Of a DNA stretch of 35,911 nt, positions 28,452 through 35,911 are shown piece after piece (position 1 is the first letter of the stretch; every line of letters starts with the position of its first letter). A program made the translations under genes and the position numbers. Origin of the DNA: Dehalococcoidia bacterium. Its GTDB lineage: Bacteria > Chloroflexota > Dehalococcoidia > GIF9 > UBA5629. The DNA is taken from positions 1 to 35,911 of the forward strand of contig JADHXB010000006.1 in NCBI GenBank assembly GCA_016783155.1. The letters run 5' to 3'. The notes below the pieces were generated by a model that made no database searches, had not been told where the DNA came from, and worked only from the letters and a program-made list of their open reading frames with translations.

Positions 28452-29843
28452 TTAAGCTGCTTCCAGCTCTGGTTGTGCATCTTCGAACCTGGCTGTCTTA
28501 GAATCAAAACGTAATTTGACCTCACCTGTAGGACCATTACGATGTTTGGCTATAATGATATCAGCCTTATCTTCTTCATAGGGCTCTATCCCCATGTCAT
28601 GAGTTTTTCCCCATTCATCTTTAGTGAAATACATTGCATCACGAGAGATAAATAGAACCACGTCAGCATCTTGCTCGATACTGCCGCTATCCCTGAGGTC
28701 GGAAAGTTGAGGTTTGTGCGATGTTCGCCATTCTATAGCTCGGCTAAGTTGTGAAATAGCCAATACAGGTGCATCTATCTCACGAGCCAGTGCCTTCAAC
28801 GAGCGTGTTATCTCACTCAGCTCCTGTACTCGACCTTCCCTTCTTGACTCTCCCTGTATTAGCTGGAGATAATCAACAATAACCAGGTCAACAGTGTGCT
28901 CACGATGAAGTCGCTGTGCCTTACCTCGCATCTCCACTACCCGCATTTGGGGTGAATCATCAATATATATCGGCGCTTCGGAGAGGATACCGCTGGCTTC
29001 CATAATTCTTCTCTCTTGTTTTTCTGTATATGTCCCCAACCGGACACTTCTAGAATCTACGTTGGCCTCATTAGCCAAAAGGCGCTGGACGACCGCCTGT
29101 CGAGACATCTCTAAGCTAAACATAGCCACACAGGCTTTCTGGTTAACAGCCGTGTTTCTGGCAATGTTTAGAGCTAAAGTAGTCTTACCTGCGCTTGGTC
29201 TAGCACCCAGAACAATCAAGTCAGAACGTTGTAACCCCCCTAACATATCATCTATGGCAGCGAAGTATGTAAGGACGTGCGGAATCGCCTCTTCCCTAGG
29301 CTGAGCTGGTCCAGCTTCTTCGAAATACTGACTGAGAACCTGGCGAATAGGCACAAAATCCTGACGGCTTTGCCGCTGCCTTGTCTTAAACAGAATGTCC
29401 TCCGCCCTATTTATAGCAACATCAACCTCAGAATCAGCTTCATAACCAAGAGCAGTAATCTGGCTACCGGCGCTGATAAGTCGTCGCATTACGGCCAATC
29501 TGGACACAATCTGTCCGTAATACTCAATATGAAGGGATGTCGGTACCATGGAGATCAAATGGCTTAAATAAGCAGCCCCACCAGCCTCTTCTAGCCTGCC
29601 TTTCTGGGCTAGTTCGTGAGCTACGGTTATCTGATTTATGCCCTCATTACGTTGGTAAAGGCTGAAACAGACATCATAAACCCACTGATTTTCCGGCGTA
29701 AAGAAGTCATCCGGCCTAAGGAAATTAGAAATCTTGAATATGCCCTCACTATCAATAAGCAGAGAACCAAGCACTGCTTTTTCAGCTTCAACATCATGTG
29801 GGGGCGAGTTTTCGCTAATCATTTTGAGTCGTCTCTTCCTCAA
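28452..29843 (-). CDS. dnaB: Replicative DNA helicase DnaB (start may be internal Met at 29822)
   Basis: [72 protein letters not shown]-like [40 protein letters not shown]. Confidence 0.97.
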   Translation of the reverse strand: MRKRRLKMISENSPPHDVEAEKAVLGSLLIDSEGIFKISNFLRPDDFFTPENQWVYDVCFSLYQRNEGINQITVAHELAQKGRLEEAGGAAYLSHLISMVPTSLHIEYYGQIVSRLAVMRRLISAGSQITALGYEADSEVDVAINRAEDILFKTRQRQSRQDFVPIRQVLSQYFEEAGPAQPREEAIPHVLTYFAAIDDMLGGLQRSDLIVLGARPSAGKTTLALNIARNTAVNQKACVAMFSLEMSRQAVVQRLLANEANVDSRSVRLGTYTEKQERRIMEASGILSEAPIYIDDSPQMRVVEMRGKAQRLHREHTVDLVIVDYLQLIQGESRREGRVQELSEITRSLKALAREIDAPVLAISQLSRAIEWRTSHKPQLSDLRDSGSIEQDADVVLFISRDAMYFTKDEWGKTHDMGIEPYEEDKADIIIAKHRNGPTGEVKLRFDSKTARFEDAQPELEAA

Positions 29844-30279
29844 TAACCACTTTAACTTTAAATTTAGCCTCAGTACCTGTGCCCAAGTTAATAATTACGT
29901 CATAGCTGCCGAGATGATGCAAAGGCTCCTCTAGCTCAATTTTTTTCTTGTCGATCTCGAAACCAGCGAGACTGGAAAGTTCACCAGCTATACTAGCAGT
30001 GGTAATAGCACCATGAAGGCGACCTTTGGTGCCTGCTTTAGCCTTGAAATGTAATTCTTTCCCCTCCAGCTCCTGAACTATCCTGCTCAGTTCCTCACGC
30101 TGGCGAGCCTGACTCTCTCCCTTCTCATCAGACAGGACTTTAGCTGCCTTTATTGCCGAGGATGTTGCCGGTAAAGCCATGCCTTTAGGAAAAAGGAAGT
30201 TCCTGGCATAGCCATCAGCAACTTCTTTTATCTCCCCCCTCTTCCCCTTAGGTGCATCCTTTAGAAAAATAACCTTCAT
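29815..30279 (-). CDS. rplI: 50S ribosomal protein L9
   Basis: [39 protein letters not shown], canonical L9 N-terminus. Confidence 0.96.
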   Translation of the reverse strand: MKVIFLKDAPKGKRGEIKEVADGYARNFLFPKGMALPATSSAIKAAKVLSDEKGESQARQREELSRIVQELEGKELHFKAKAGTKGRLHGAITTASIAGELSSLAGFEIDKKKIELEEPLHHLGSYDVIINLGTGTEAKFKVKVVIEEETTQND

Positions 30280-30300
30280 TCTCTAACTCCTATCTAGATT

Positions 30301-30320
30301 GAAATTGGTTTAACAATTTC
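30301..30320 (-). promoter_or_regulatory. 7-bp perfect inverted repeat just upstream of rplI SD (possible operator or RNA hairpin)
   Basis: GAAATTG-gtttaa-CAATTTC, ending ~21 nt upstream of the rplI ATG. Confidence 0.35.
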
Positions 30321-30484
30321 CAAGGATACCAGAAGATGCAAGCTGTAACCATATTTTATAATTTCTGCCTAAATTTTGCCTAGCGTTAGCAAGGTGTTTC
30401 AACAGCAAATTCCAAAATTTTTTTGCTGCAGACTAGTAGCCGCTGGCCGCAGCGCAAAGCTTAAAAACACATGCCCTAAGACAA

Positions 30485-31696
30485 CTAGCCTGAGAATTCA
30501 TCCTTAACCCCGGCTAGAGCTTGAGGTTCACTTAGAAGGTCAACAACCGTCATAGCTAGAGCCTTAGCTGCATCTAGCAGCCCATTATGACCTGACTCGG
30601 AGGCAGCAGCTACGGCAAAATCTGCCGAATGCAGTAGCACGTCGGGGGAAACGATAGCAACGGAGGGATGAATGGCAGGTATAACCTGACTGACATTACC
30701 CATGTCAGTGCTACCGAAACCGAAGTGAGGTTCAAAAGGTTCCACCTTTCGACCCAAAGATTCCAGGTTCTGAGCAAATAGCTGCGCCAAGGCCAAGTTA
30801 TTTTTCATTGGAGCATAAACTATCTCACTCCACCTATAATCCAATCTGGCACCTGTAGCTAGAGCCGCCCCTTCGAAGCAATTTAGAACCTTTTGCTTCA
30901 ACTCACCAAGGTAAGCATCATCCGTAGCACGGACGAGGAATTTAGCTGCTGAATATGCTGGGACTACATTAGCCGCCTCACCACCATGCGTAATTATGCC
31001 ATGAATCCGAGCCCTGTCCTTGATATGCTGGCGAATCGAATTGACAGCATTGAACGACAAAATCATAGCCTCGAGAGCATTTACCCCCCGTTCAGGATAG
31101 GCGGCAGCATGAACTGCCTTGCCAAAGAATTCGACCTCCAGGCCAATACAGGCCAGCGCTTCAGCAGTCGCCACATTATGCGCCCCAGGGTGAATTATCA
31201 TAGCTACATCAACTCCATCAAAAACACCTTCCCTCAACATGGGCACTTTACCACCAAAAAGCTCCTCTGCGGGTGTACCGAAAACGACAACTGCTCCACC
31301 ACAATTGTCGATAACGCATTTACAAGCCACAGCAGCTCCTACCGCTGAAGCAGCTATTATATTGTGTCCACAGGCATGTCCAATTTCAGGCAAGGCATCA
31401 TATTCAGCAAACAAAGCGATTACAGGTTTATTGCTGCCATAAACTGCCTTAAAAGCGGTAGCTAAACCCCCAACACCGTTTTCCACCTGAAAGCTGTTTC
31501 CTGCCAAGTAATCGGTCAACCAAGCCGATGCCCTCTTCTCTTCAAAACCCAGTTCGGGGTTGGCATGAATCTTGAGGCTTAATTTAATGAGTTCCTGACG
31601 CTGCTGCTCTACCTGCCTGTTTACCTCGGACCTAAGTGACGCCTTTGTCAAAGTCTTTTTCACCACTCCTTGACTTGCCCCCCCACAAGTAGCCAT
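30485..31696 (-). CDS. M20-family amidohydrolase/peptidase
   Basis: ALFAEYDALPEIGHACGHNIIAASAVGAAVA, VVFGTPAEELFGGKVPMLREGVFDGVDVAMIIHPGAHN, GFGSTDMGNVSQVIPAIHP. Confidence 0.92.
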   Translation of the reverse strand: MATCGGASQGVVKKTLTKASLRSEVNRQVEQQRQELIKLSLKIHANPELGFEEKRASAWLTDYLAGNSFQVENGVGGLATAFKAVYGSNKPVIALFAEYDALPEIGHACGHNIIAASAVGAAVACKCVIDNCGGAVVVFGTPAEELFGGKVPMLREGVFDGVDVAMIIHPGAHNVATAEALACIGLEVEFFGKAVHAAAYPERGVNALEAMILSFNAVNSIRQHIKDRARIHGIITHGGEAANVVPAYSAAKFLVRATDDAYLGELKQKVLNCFEGAALATGARLDYRWSEIVYAPMKNNLALAQLFAQNLESLGRKVEPFEPHFGFGSTDMGNVSQVIPAIHPSVAIVSPDVLLHSADFAVAAASESGHNGLLDAAKALAMTVVDLLSEPQALAGVKDEFSG

Positions 31697-31772
31697 TATA
31701 CTCCAAGCGGCCGGTACATTCTACCTAAGTTCAATCGGATACAAGCCATTCTCTGCCGATAATTACACTAGC

Positions 31773-31801
31773 TTGACTTTAAAAATATCTCAACTTATAA
31801 T
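31773..31801 (+). promoter_or_regulatory. Predicted strong sigma70-type promoter for the yceD-rpmF-fabD-like operon
   Basis: TTGACT (31773-31778) - 17 bp - TATAAT (31796-31801). Confidence 0.65.
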
Positions 31802-31829
31802 GAATCAAGTTCTTAAATCTTAAGACAAA

Positions 31830-32339
31830 ATGTACATTAACGTTGCTCAGTTACTCAAGGAACCAACAGGCTCAAGCCGTAGCTTCCAAATAGACGAGAG
31901 CCTTGGTACGGACGACATAAATTCTGTTAAGGGTGAGGTAACCTTAATCCGCACCAATCGCGGTATCATGGCTAAAGCTGAGATGACAGCAGGCGTGACA
32001 GGAATTTGCAGTCGGTGCCTCAAACCGATTGACTATGATGTAAACTATGACTTTAACGAGGAATGTCTCCCTAGCGTAAGTACTTCCGAAGGTTTATCTT
32101 CACCTGATCAGACCGATAATATTAATATAGACGAGAGCCACATGCTGGACTTAAGCGAAATAATACGCCAATATACCTTGCTGACTATGCCGATCAAGCC
32201 GCTTTGCCGTCCAGACTGTGCTGGAATCTGCCCATCCTGCGGACATAACCTTAATCAAGGCTCCTGCCAATGTCCGTCTCATGCCCACGACCAGCGCTGG
32301 TCCAAACTAATCCACTTGGGGAGGGAAAGTAAAACCTAA
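31830..32339 (+). CDS. yceD: YceD/DUF177 family protein
   Basis: TGICSRCLKPIDYDVNYDFNEECLP, CRPDCAGICPSCGHNLNQGSCQC; immediately upstream of rpmF. Confidence 0.93.
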   Translation: MYINVAQLLKEPTGSSRSFQIDESLGTDDINSVKGEVTLIRTNRGIMAKAEMTAGVTGICSRCLKPIDYDVNYDFNEECLPSVSTSEGLSSPDQTDNINIDESHMLDLSEIIRQYTLLTMPIKPLCRPDCAGICPSCGHNLNQGSCQCPSHAHDQRWSKLIHLGRESKT

Positions 32340-32540
32340 ATGGCGTTACCGAAGAGAAAATATGCAAAATCACGGCAAGGGAAAAGGCGCAGTCACCTCG
32401 CCCTGAGCATCCCTAAACTGGTTGATTGCCCTCAATGCCATGCTCCCAAATTACCTCATCATGTCTGTCCCACCTGCGGTACCTATGCAGGAAGGGAAGT
32501 GATTAAGACTAAGGCCCCAAAGAAAACACCCGGCCAATGA
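32340..32540 (+). CDS. rpmF: 50S ribosomal protein L32 (zinc-ribbon type)
   Basis: MALPKRKYAKSRQGKRRSHLALSIPKLVDCPQCHAPKLPHHVCPTCGTYAGREVI. Confidence 0.96.
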   Translation: MALPKRKYAKSRQGKRRSHLALSIPKLVDCPQCHAPKLPHHVCPTCGTYAGREVIKTKAPKKTPGQ

Positions 32541-32640
32541 TTCCTAGCCTTGGAGACATAACCGGCGCGGAAAAATGTTGGACAAGTGAGGCAAAGAAAA
32601 TGATTGCCCCCTTAGTGAACTTGAATTACAAGGAGGAAAC

Positions 32641-33585
32641 ATGGTAGAAGCAATAAAAGTCGCTTATGTTTTCACCGGACAGGAATCTCATTCTGTAGGC
32701 ATGGGTTTAGACCTTTATGTTCATTACTCTTCAGCCAGGGAAGTTTTCGATGAAGTTGACAAAGCTTTGGGTTTCCCTCTGTCGCATCTATGCTTTGAAG
32801 GCCCTGAAGACGACCTCAAGCAGACCGTCAATGTCCAGCCAGCCGTATTAGCCACAAGCATTGCCTGCCTGAGAGCAGCTCAGGAGGTTAGCAACAATGG
32901 CATACCAGAGCCAACCTTCGTCGCTGGACATGACATGGGCACCTACGCAGCTCTGGTAGCTGCTGGTGCTCTCAGTCTGTCTGATGCCGTGCGCTTGATT
33001 CGCGAGAGAGGACGATTAATGAACGAAGCCGGGCAGAGAACAGCCGGCGGCATGGTATCTATGGCCGGCCTGGATATAGAAGTCTTCAAGAACATCTGCT
33101 TCTCCACAGGTGTTGAGATTGCCTATATAGACGCTCCGGACCAGGTCACCATCAGCGGCACTCAGGAAAGCCTGACCAAAGCCAAGAGGCTAGCGCAGAT
33201 AAAAGGGGCTCGCCGCATTATACCCCTAAGAGTAAGCGGGCCTTTCAATTCCTCGCTTATTGAGCCAGCCATAACAAGATTAAGAAATGCCATTTCCGAG
33301 TTTACCTTCAATAAACCATCAATTCCGGTTGTGGCTAATGCTACTGCCCAGCCGCTTACCGACCTGGAAGCGATAAAGGAGGAGCTGGTTAGCCAGATTG
33401 TCCGCCCAGTTCAATGGCAGCAATCTATTGAAAATATGATCGCCCGAGGAGTAACCACCTTCTTTGAGATGGGGCCTGGTGAGGCACTGACCAAGTTGAT
33501 TAAGCGAATCAGCCCCGGAGCACAGACCTTTAACATCAGCAGCGCTCAAACCATCAGTGAAATAACAAGCTGGCGCAGAGGATAA
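32641..33585 (+). CDS. FabD-like malonyl-CoA:ACP transacylase homologue lacking the Ser-His catalytic dyad
   Basis: FabD fold landmarks retained (VFTGQESHSVGMG, QPAVLATSIA, RERGRLMNEA, RPVQWQQSIENMIARGVTTFFEMGPGEALTKLIKRI), but GHSxGE reads GHDMGT and the VSGPFHS-type motif reads VSGPFNS. aaggagg SD upstream. Confidence 0.92.
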   Translation: MVEAIKVAYVFTGQESHSVGMGLDLYVHYSSAREVFDEVDKALGFPLSHLCFEGPEDDLKQTVNVQPAVLATSIACLRAAQEVSNNGIPEPTFVAGHDMGTYAALVAAGALSLSDAVRLIRERGRLMNEAGQRTAGGMVSMAGLDIEVFKNICFSTGVEIAYIDAPDQVTISGTQESLTKAKRLAQIKGARRIIPLRVSGPFNSSLIEPAITRLRNAISEFTFNKPSIPVVANATAQPLTDLEAIKEELVSQIVRPVQWQQSIENMIARGVTTFFEMGPGEALTKLIKRISPGAQTFNISSAQTISEITSWRRG

Positions 33586-33899
33586 CAACTGGCACACCAT
33601 AATGTATGGGCTGCGCTTAATCAGATTGTTAGAACTCAGGGTGCGAATAGCCAAGATGCTGAAACGCAGCCCACCCTACAGAACCACTACCACCTGTGAT
33701 AACTGCGTCAAGAAATCCACCTTAATCTCCAATGCCCTCAGCCTATTTATCGATTATATCCGTCACGATTTCCAAAAGGTCGACCCACAATCCAGGAAGC
33801 ACATTGTAAATCAAGGCAATTCTTCAACCTGCCACCACAACCACCCAAGGCAAAAAATGGCGTTACTTGCCATCTATGTCTTGAGGAATTAATATCAGA

Positions 33900-34352
33900 A
33901 TGACTGGATTTAGACGTAAGGCCAGGATTATTGCCCTACAAACATTTTACGAGCTTGACTGTTCTACTCACAAGCCGAAGGAGATTCTGACTCGCTTACT
34001 GAAAGAAAAAGCCCTGCCTGATGAAGCCGCCGATTTTACCAGAAGCCTGGTTAACGGGGTTCTTCAGAACAAGAAGGACATAGATGATGTGATTCAAAGG
34101 TTCGCTCCCTCCTTTCCCGTCAATCAAATAGCCACCATAGACAGAAATATTCTCCGCCTTGCCATTTTTGAGATTTTATTCGATAATAGAGTTCCGGTTA
34201 AAGCGGCTATTAATGAAGCCGTTGAGCTGGCTAAGAGTTTTGGTAGTGATGCTTCTAAAAAATTTATCAACGGGGTTTTGGGTTCAGTAGTTACTGCCTG
34301 TATACAGCAAGGGGAACAACAAAAAGGGATTGAGGGAACTGAGCAAGCCTGA
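33900..34352 (+). CDS. nusB: Transcription antitermination protein NusB
   Basis: RRKARIIALQTFYELDCS, LVNGVLQNKKDIDDVIQRFAPSFPVNQIATIDRNILRLAIFEILFDNRVPVKAAINEAVELAKSFGSDASKKFINGVLGSV. Confidence 0.96.
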   Translation: MTGFRRKARIIALQTFYELDCSTHKPKEILTRLLKEKALPDEAADFTRSLVNGVLQNKKDIDDVIQRFAPSFPVNQIATIDRNILRLAIFEILFDNRVPVKAAINEAVELAKSFGSDASKKFINGVLGSVVTACIQQGEQQKGIEGTEQA

Positions 34353-34369
34353 ATCTCGAGAGGAAACGA

Positions 34370-34627
34370 ATGGCACTCATTTCAGAAAAGCTTAAGAAAA
34401 TGATTGCGGAGCAACTCGGCGTTGACGAGGAATCAATAGAGCCTTCAGCATCCTTCGTTGACGACCTCAATATTGACCCCCCGGATTTAGCCGAGCTTAT
34501 CACAGCCATCGAACAGGAATTCAGCAGGCCGGGACGAAAGCTGGAGATATCAGACGAAGATACCGATAAAATCGTTACCGTTCAGGACCTCATAGACTGC
34601 CTCCACGACTACGGCATAGAAGACTAA
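34370..34627 (+). CDS. Acyl-carrier-protein-like protein lacking the phosphopantetheine serine
   Basis: ISEKLKKMIAEQLGVDEESIEPSASFVDDLNIDPPDLAELITAIEQEFSRPGRKLEISDEDTDKIVTVQDLIDCL: ACP four-helix pattern, but the DSL motif reads DPP. Confidence 0.92.
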   Translation: MALISEKLKKMIAEQLGVDEESIEPSASFVDDLNIDPPDLAELITAIEQEFSRPGRKLEISDEDTDKIVTVQDLIDCLHDYGIED

Positions 34628-34749
34628 GTGTCCTTGGGAATCTCCATCTTAGCATTATAACCAAAGTACCATTCTAAACCTCTTGTTCTGCAGCAATCTG
34701 CCCAACCATAGGGATGCAGTCCACGGCGCCTGGTGTGCTGGCTGTCGGT

Positions 34750-35911
34750 TCACCTTTTCGTTTTTCTACAAGCCGCTATTACCACTATGGGAATAATGCC
34801 TAGCAAAGCCATGACGAACATTGCTGCAAAACTCCACCAGTAATTCCCGGTAATATCTCGAAGGAGGCCGACGAGAGCAGGGGCCAATACATTACCGAAA
34901 CCCTGGCAGGTTAATATAATGCCGAAGCCGACGCCACGAACTCGCTCAGGAACGATATCGGCAGGCATGGCAAATGATGCTGGAGTAAACAGTGCTATAA
35001 ATATCCCCATAGAAACGGCCAGCAGAGCAGCATGGTTTGTAAACCGGGGAATCAGAAACAGCATCAGGGCTATTCCTGCTAAGCCGATTACTGCGAACAG
35101 CCATTTTTTACCTATTCGATCAACCAGCTTGCCTACCAGCGCTGCCAGTACAATGGACCCGAACATGGGAGCGCTGGCAATGAGGCCAGCCTGAGCAACG
35201 TCTTTACCACTGCTGATAAAGTAATCCGGTGCATAGGTGAAGTATGAAATTGTGCACCCGGCAAAAAACGCCCATGCTATACCAACACACCATATTTTCC
35301 ATCCGGCTTCCTTTATTGCACCAAGCAGATTGCTCGATTCTAGCGTTTCCGATTGCTCGCCCTTTTTATCTCTGATAAAACTAATAAACAGCAGCAAAGC
35401 GACGGCACATAAAACAGCGCTGCCCCAGATTGGCACCTGCCATCCCAGACCATAGGCTAAAATGCCAGCAAAGTTCAGTGCCAGTATGGTACCCAGCGGG
35501 AAAGCGGTGTGGTATACTCCCATCGCCAGTCCTATCTCACGCCCGGCGAACCATGCCGTGATTATCTTTGGCAGTGCTACCACTACACCTGTCGCCCCCA
35601 GTCCAACTATCAGACGGCCAAGACTCAACACCAAGTAGCTATTTCCCATAGCTACTATAACTGTTCCCAGCATCATAATTGCCAGTGACACAGTGCCCGT
35701 TATCCTGACACCGAAGCGGTCCACCAGCAATCCACCGGGGATAGAAAGGACAATTGCCGGAAATAAAGCCAGGCTCATAAGCACACCAGCCTCGGCGTAG
35801 GAAATATGAAACATGTCAATTAAAATTCCCAAAATAGGCGGGATGCTCTGGAGTACAACCGCAAAAATCAAATAACAAAATGCGGCTGCCGCTATTATTT
35901 TCCAGCGATAT
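34750..35911 (-). CDS. MFS transporter, 5' end cut by window end
   Basis: MFS signature LSIPGGLLVDRFGVRITGT, ALVGKLVDRIGKKW; the frame stays open to the window edge (YRWKIIAAAAFCYLIFAVVLQS...), so the TTG at 35871 is probably not the true start. Confidence 0.88.
   Translation of the reverse strand, partial: YRWKIIAAAAFCYLIFAVVLQSIPPILGILIDMFHISYAEAGVLMSLALFPAIVLSIPGGLLVDRFGVRITGTVSLAIMMLGTVIVAMGNSYLVLSLGRLIVGLGATGVVVALPKIITAWFAGREIGLAMGVYHTAFPLGTILALNFAGILAYGLGWQVPIWGSAVLCAVALLLFISFIRDKKGEQSETLESSNLLGAIKEAGWKIWCVGIAWAFFAGCTISYFTYAPDYFISSGKDVAQAGLIASAPMFGSIVLAALVGKLVDRIGKKWLFAVIGLAGIALMLFLIPRFTNHAALLAVSMGIFIALFTPASFAMPADIVPERVRGVGFGIILTCQGFGNVLAPALVGLLRDITGNYWWSFAAMFVMALLGIIPIVVIAACRKTKR

Noticed and set aside
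33602-33892. 96-aa ORF MYGLRLIRLLELRV...
   Set aside because: Low-complexity composition and no motif apart from a lone CDNC; the frame ending in ATGA at nusB is more protein-like, so this ORF is not called a gene.
34628-34749. Intergenic stretch before the MFS gene, with ggttc-like sequence suggestive of a tRNA 3' half
   Set aside because: No acceptor or anticodon stems could be paired.

Overview
Bacterial chromosomal window that is almost entirely coding. Gene content and order suggest Chloroflexota/Dehalococcoidia-like, but this is inference because no search was run. Housekeeping blocks: (i) a minus-strand block rpsF-ssb-rpsR-rpmH-rnpA-yidD-[PQQ beta-propeller lipoprotein]-yidC-jag(khpB)-ileS (ileS runs off the left edge); (ii) a plus-strand block ychF, ppsA, dgt-like, dnaG, rpoD and a membrane-anchored hypothetical; (iii) ffh (minus); (iv) a PD-(D/E)XK nuclease, a truncated SbcC and a por (2-oxoacid:ferredoxin oxidoreductase) gamma-delta-alpha-beta operon; (v) lysA, holB and ricT/PSP1; (vi) a minus-strand replication cluster rplI-dnaB-DnaD-like-tandem AAA+ DnaC-like loader, plus an HNH gene; (vii) an M20 peptidase; (viii) yceD-rpmF-FabD-like-nusB-ACP-like; (ix) an MFS transporter running off the right edge. 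The strongest unusual signal is the pair at 32641-34627. The FabD homologue has lost both catalytic dyad residues (GHS to GHD, and the catalytic His to Asn). The nearby acyl-carrier-protein homologue has lost its phosphopantetheine serine (DSL to DPP). Together they look like a co-retained, repurposed 'pseudo-acyltransferase/pseudo-ACP' module. Other notable items are an IleRS with a swapped GIHH signature in place of HxGH, a two-AAA+ helicase-loader fusion with an asymmetric arginine finger, a perfect 26-bp palindrome inside the dnaD-like gene, and an SbcC truncated in its coiled coil. No tRNA, rRNA, CRISPR array or transposon was recognised.
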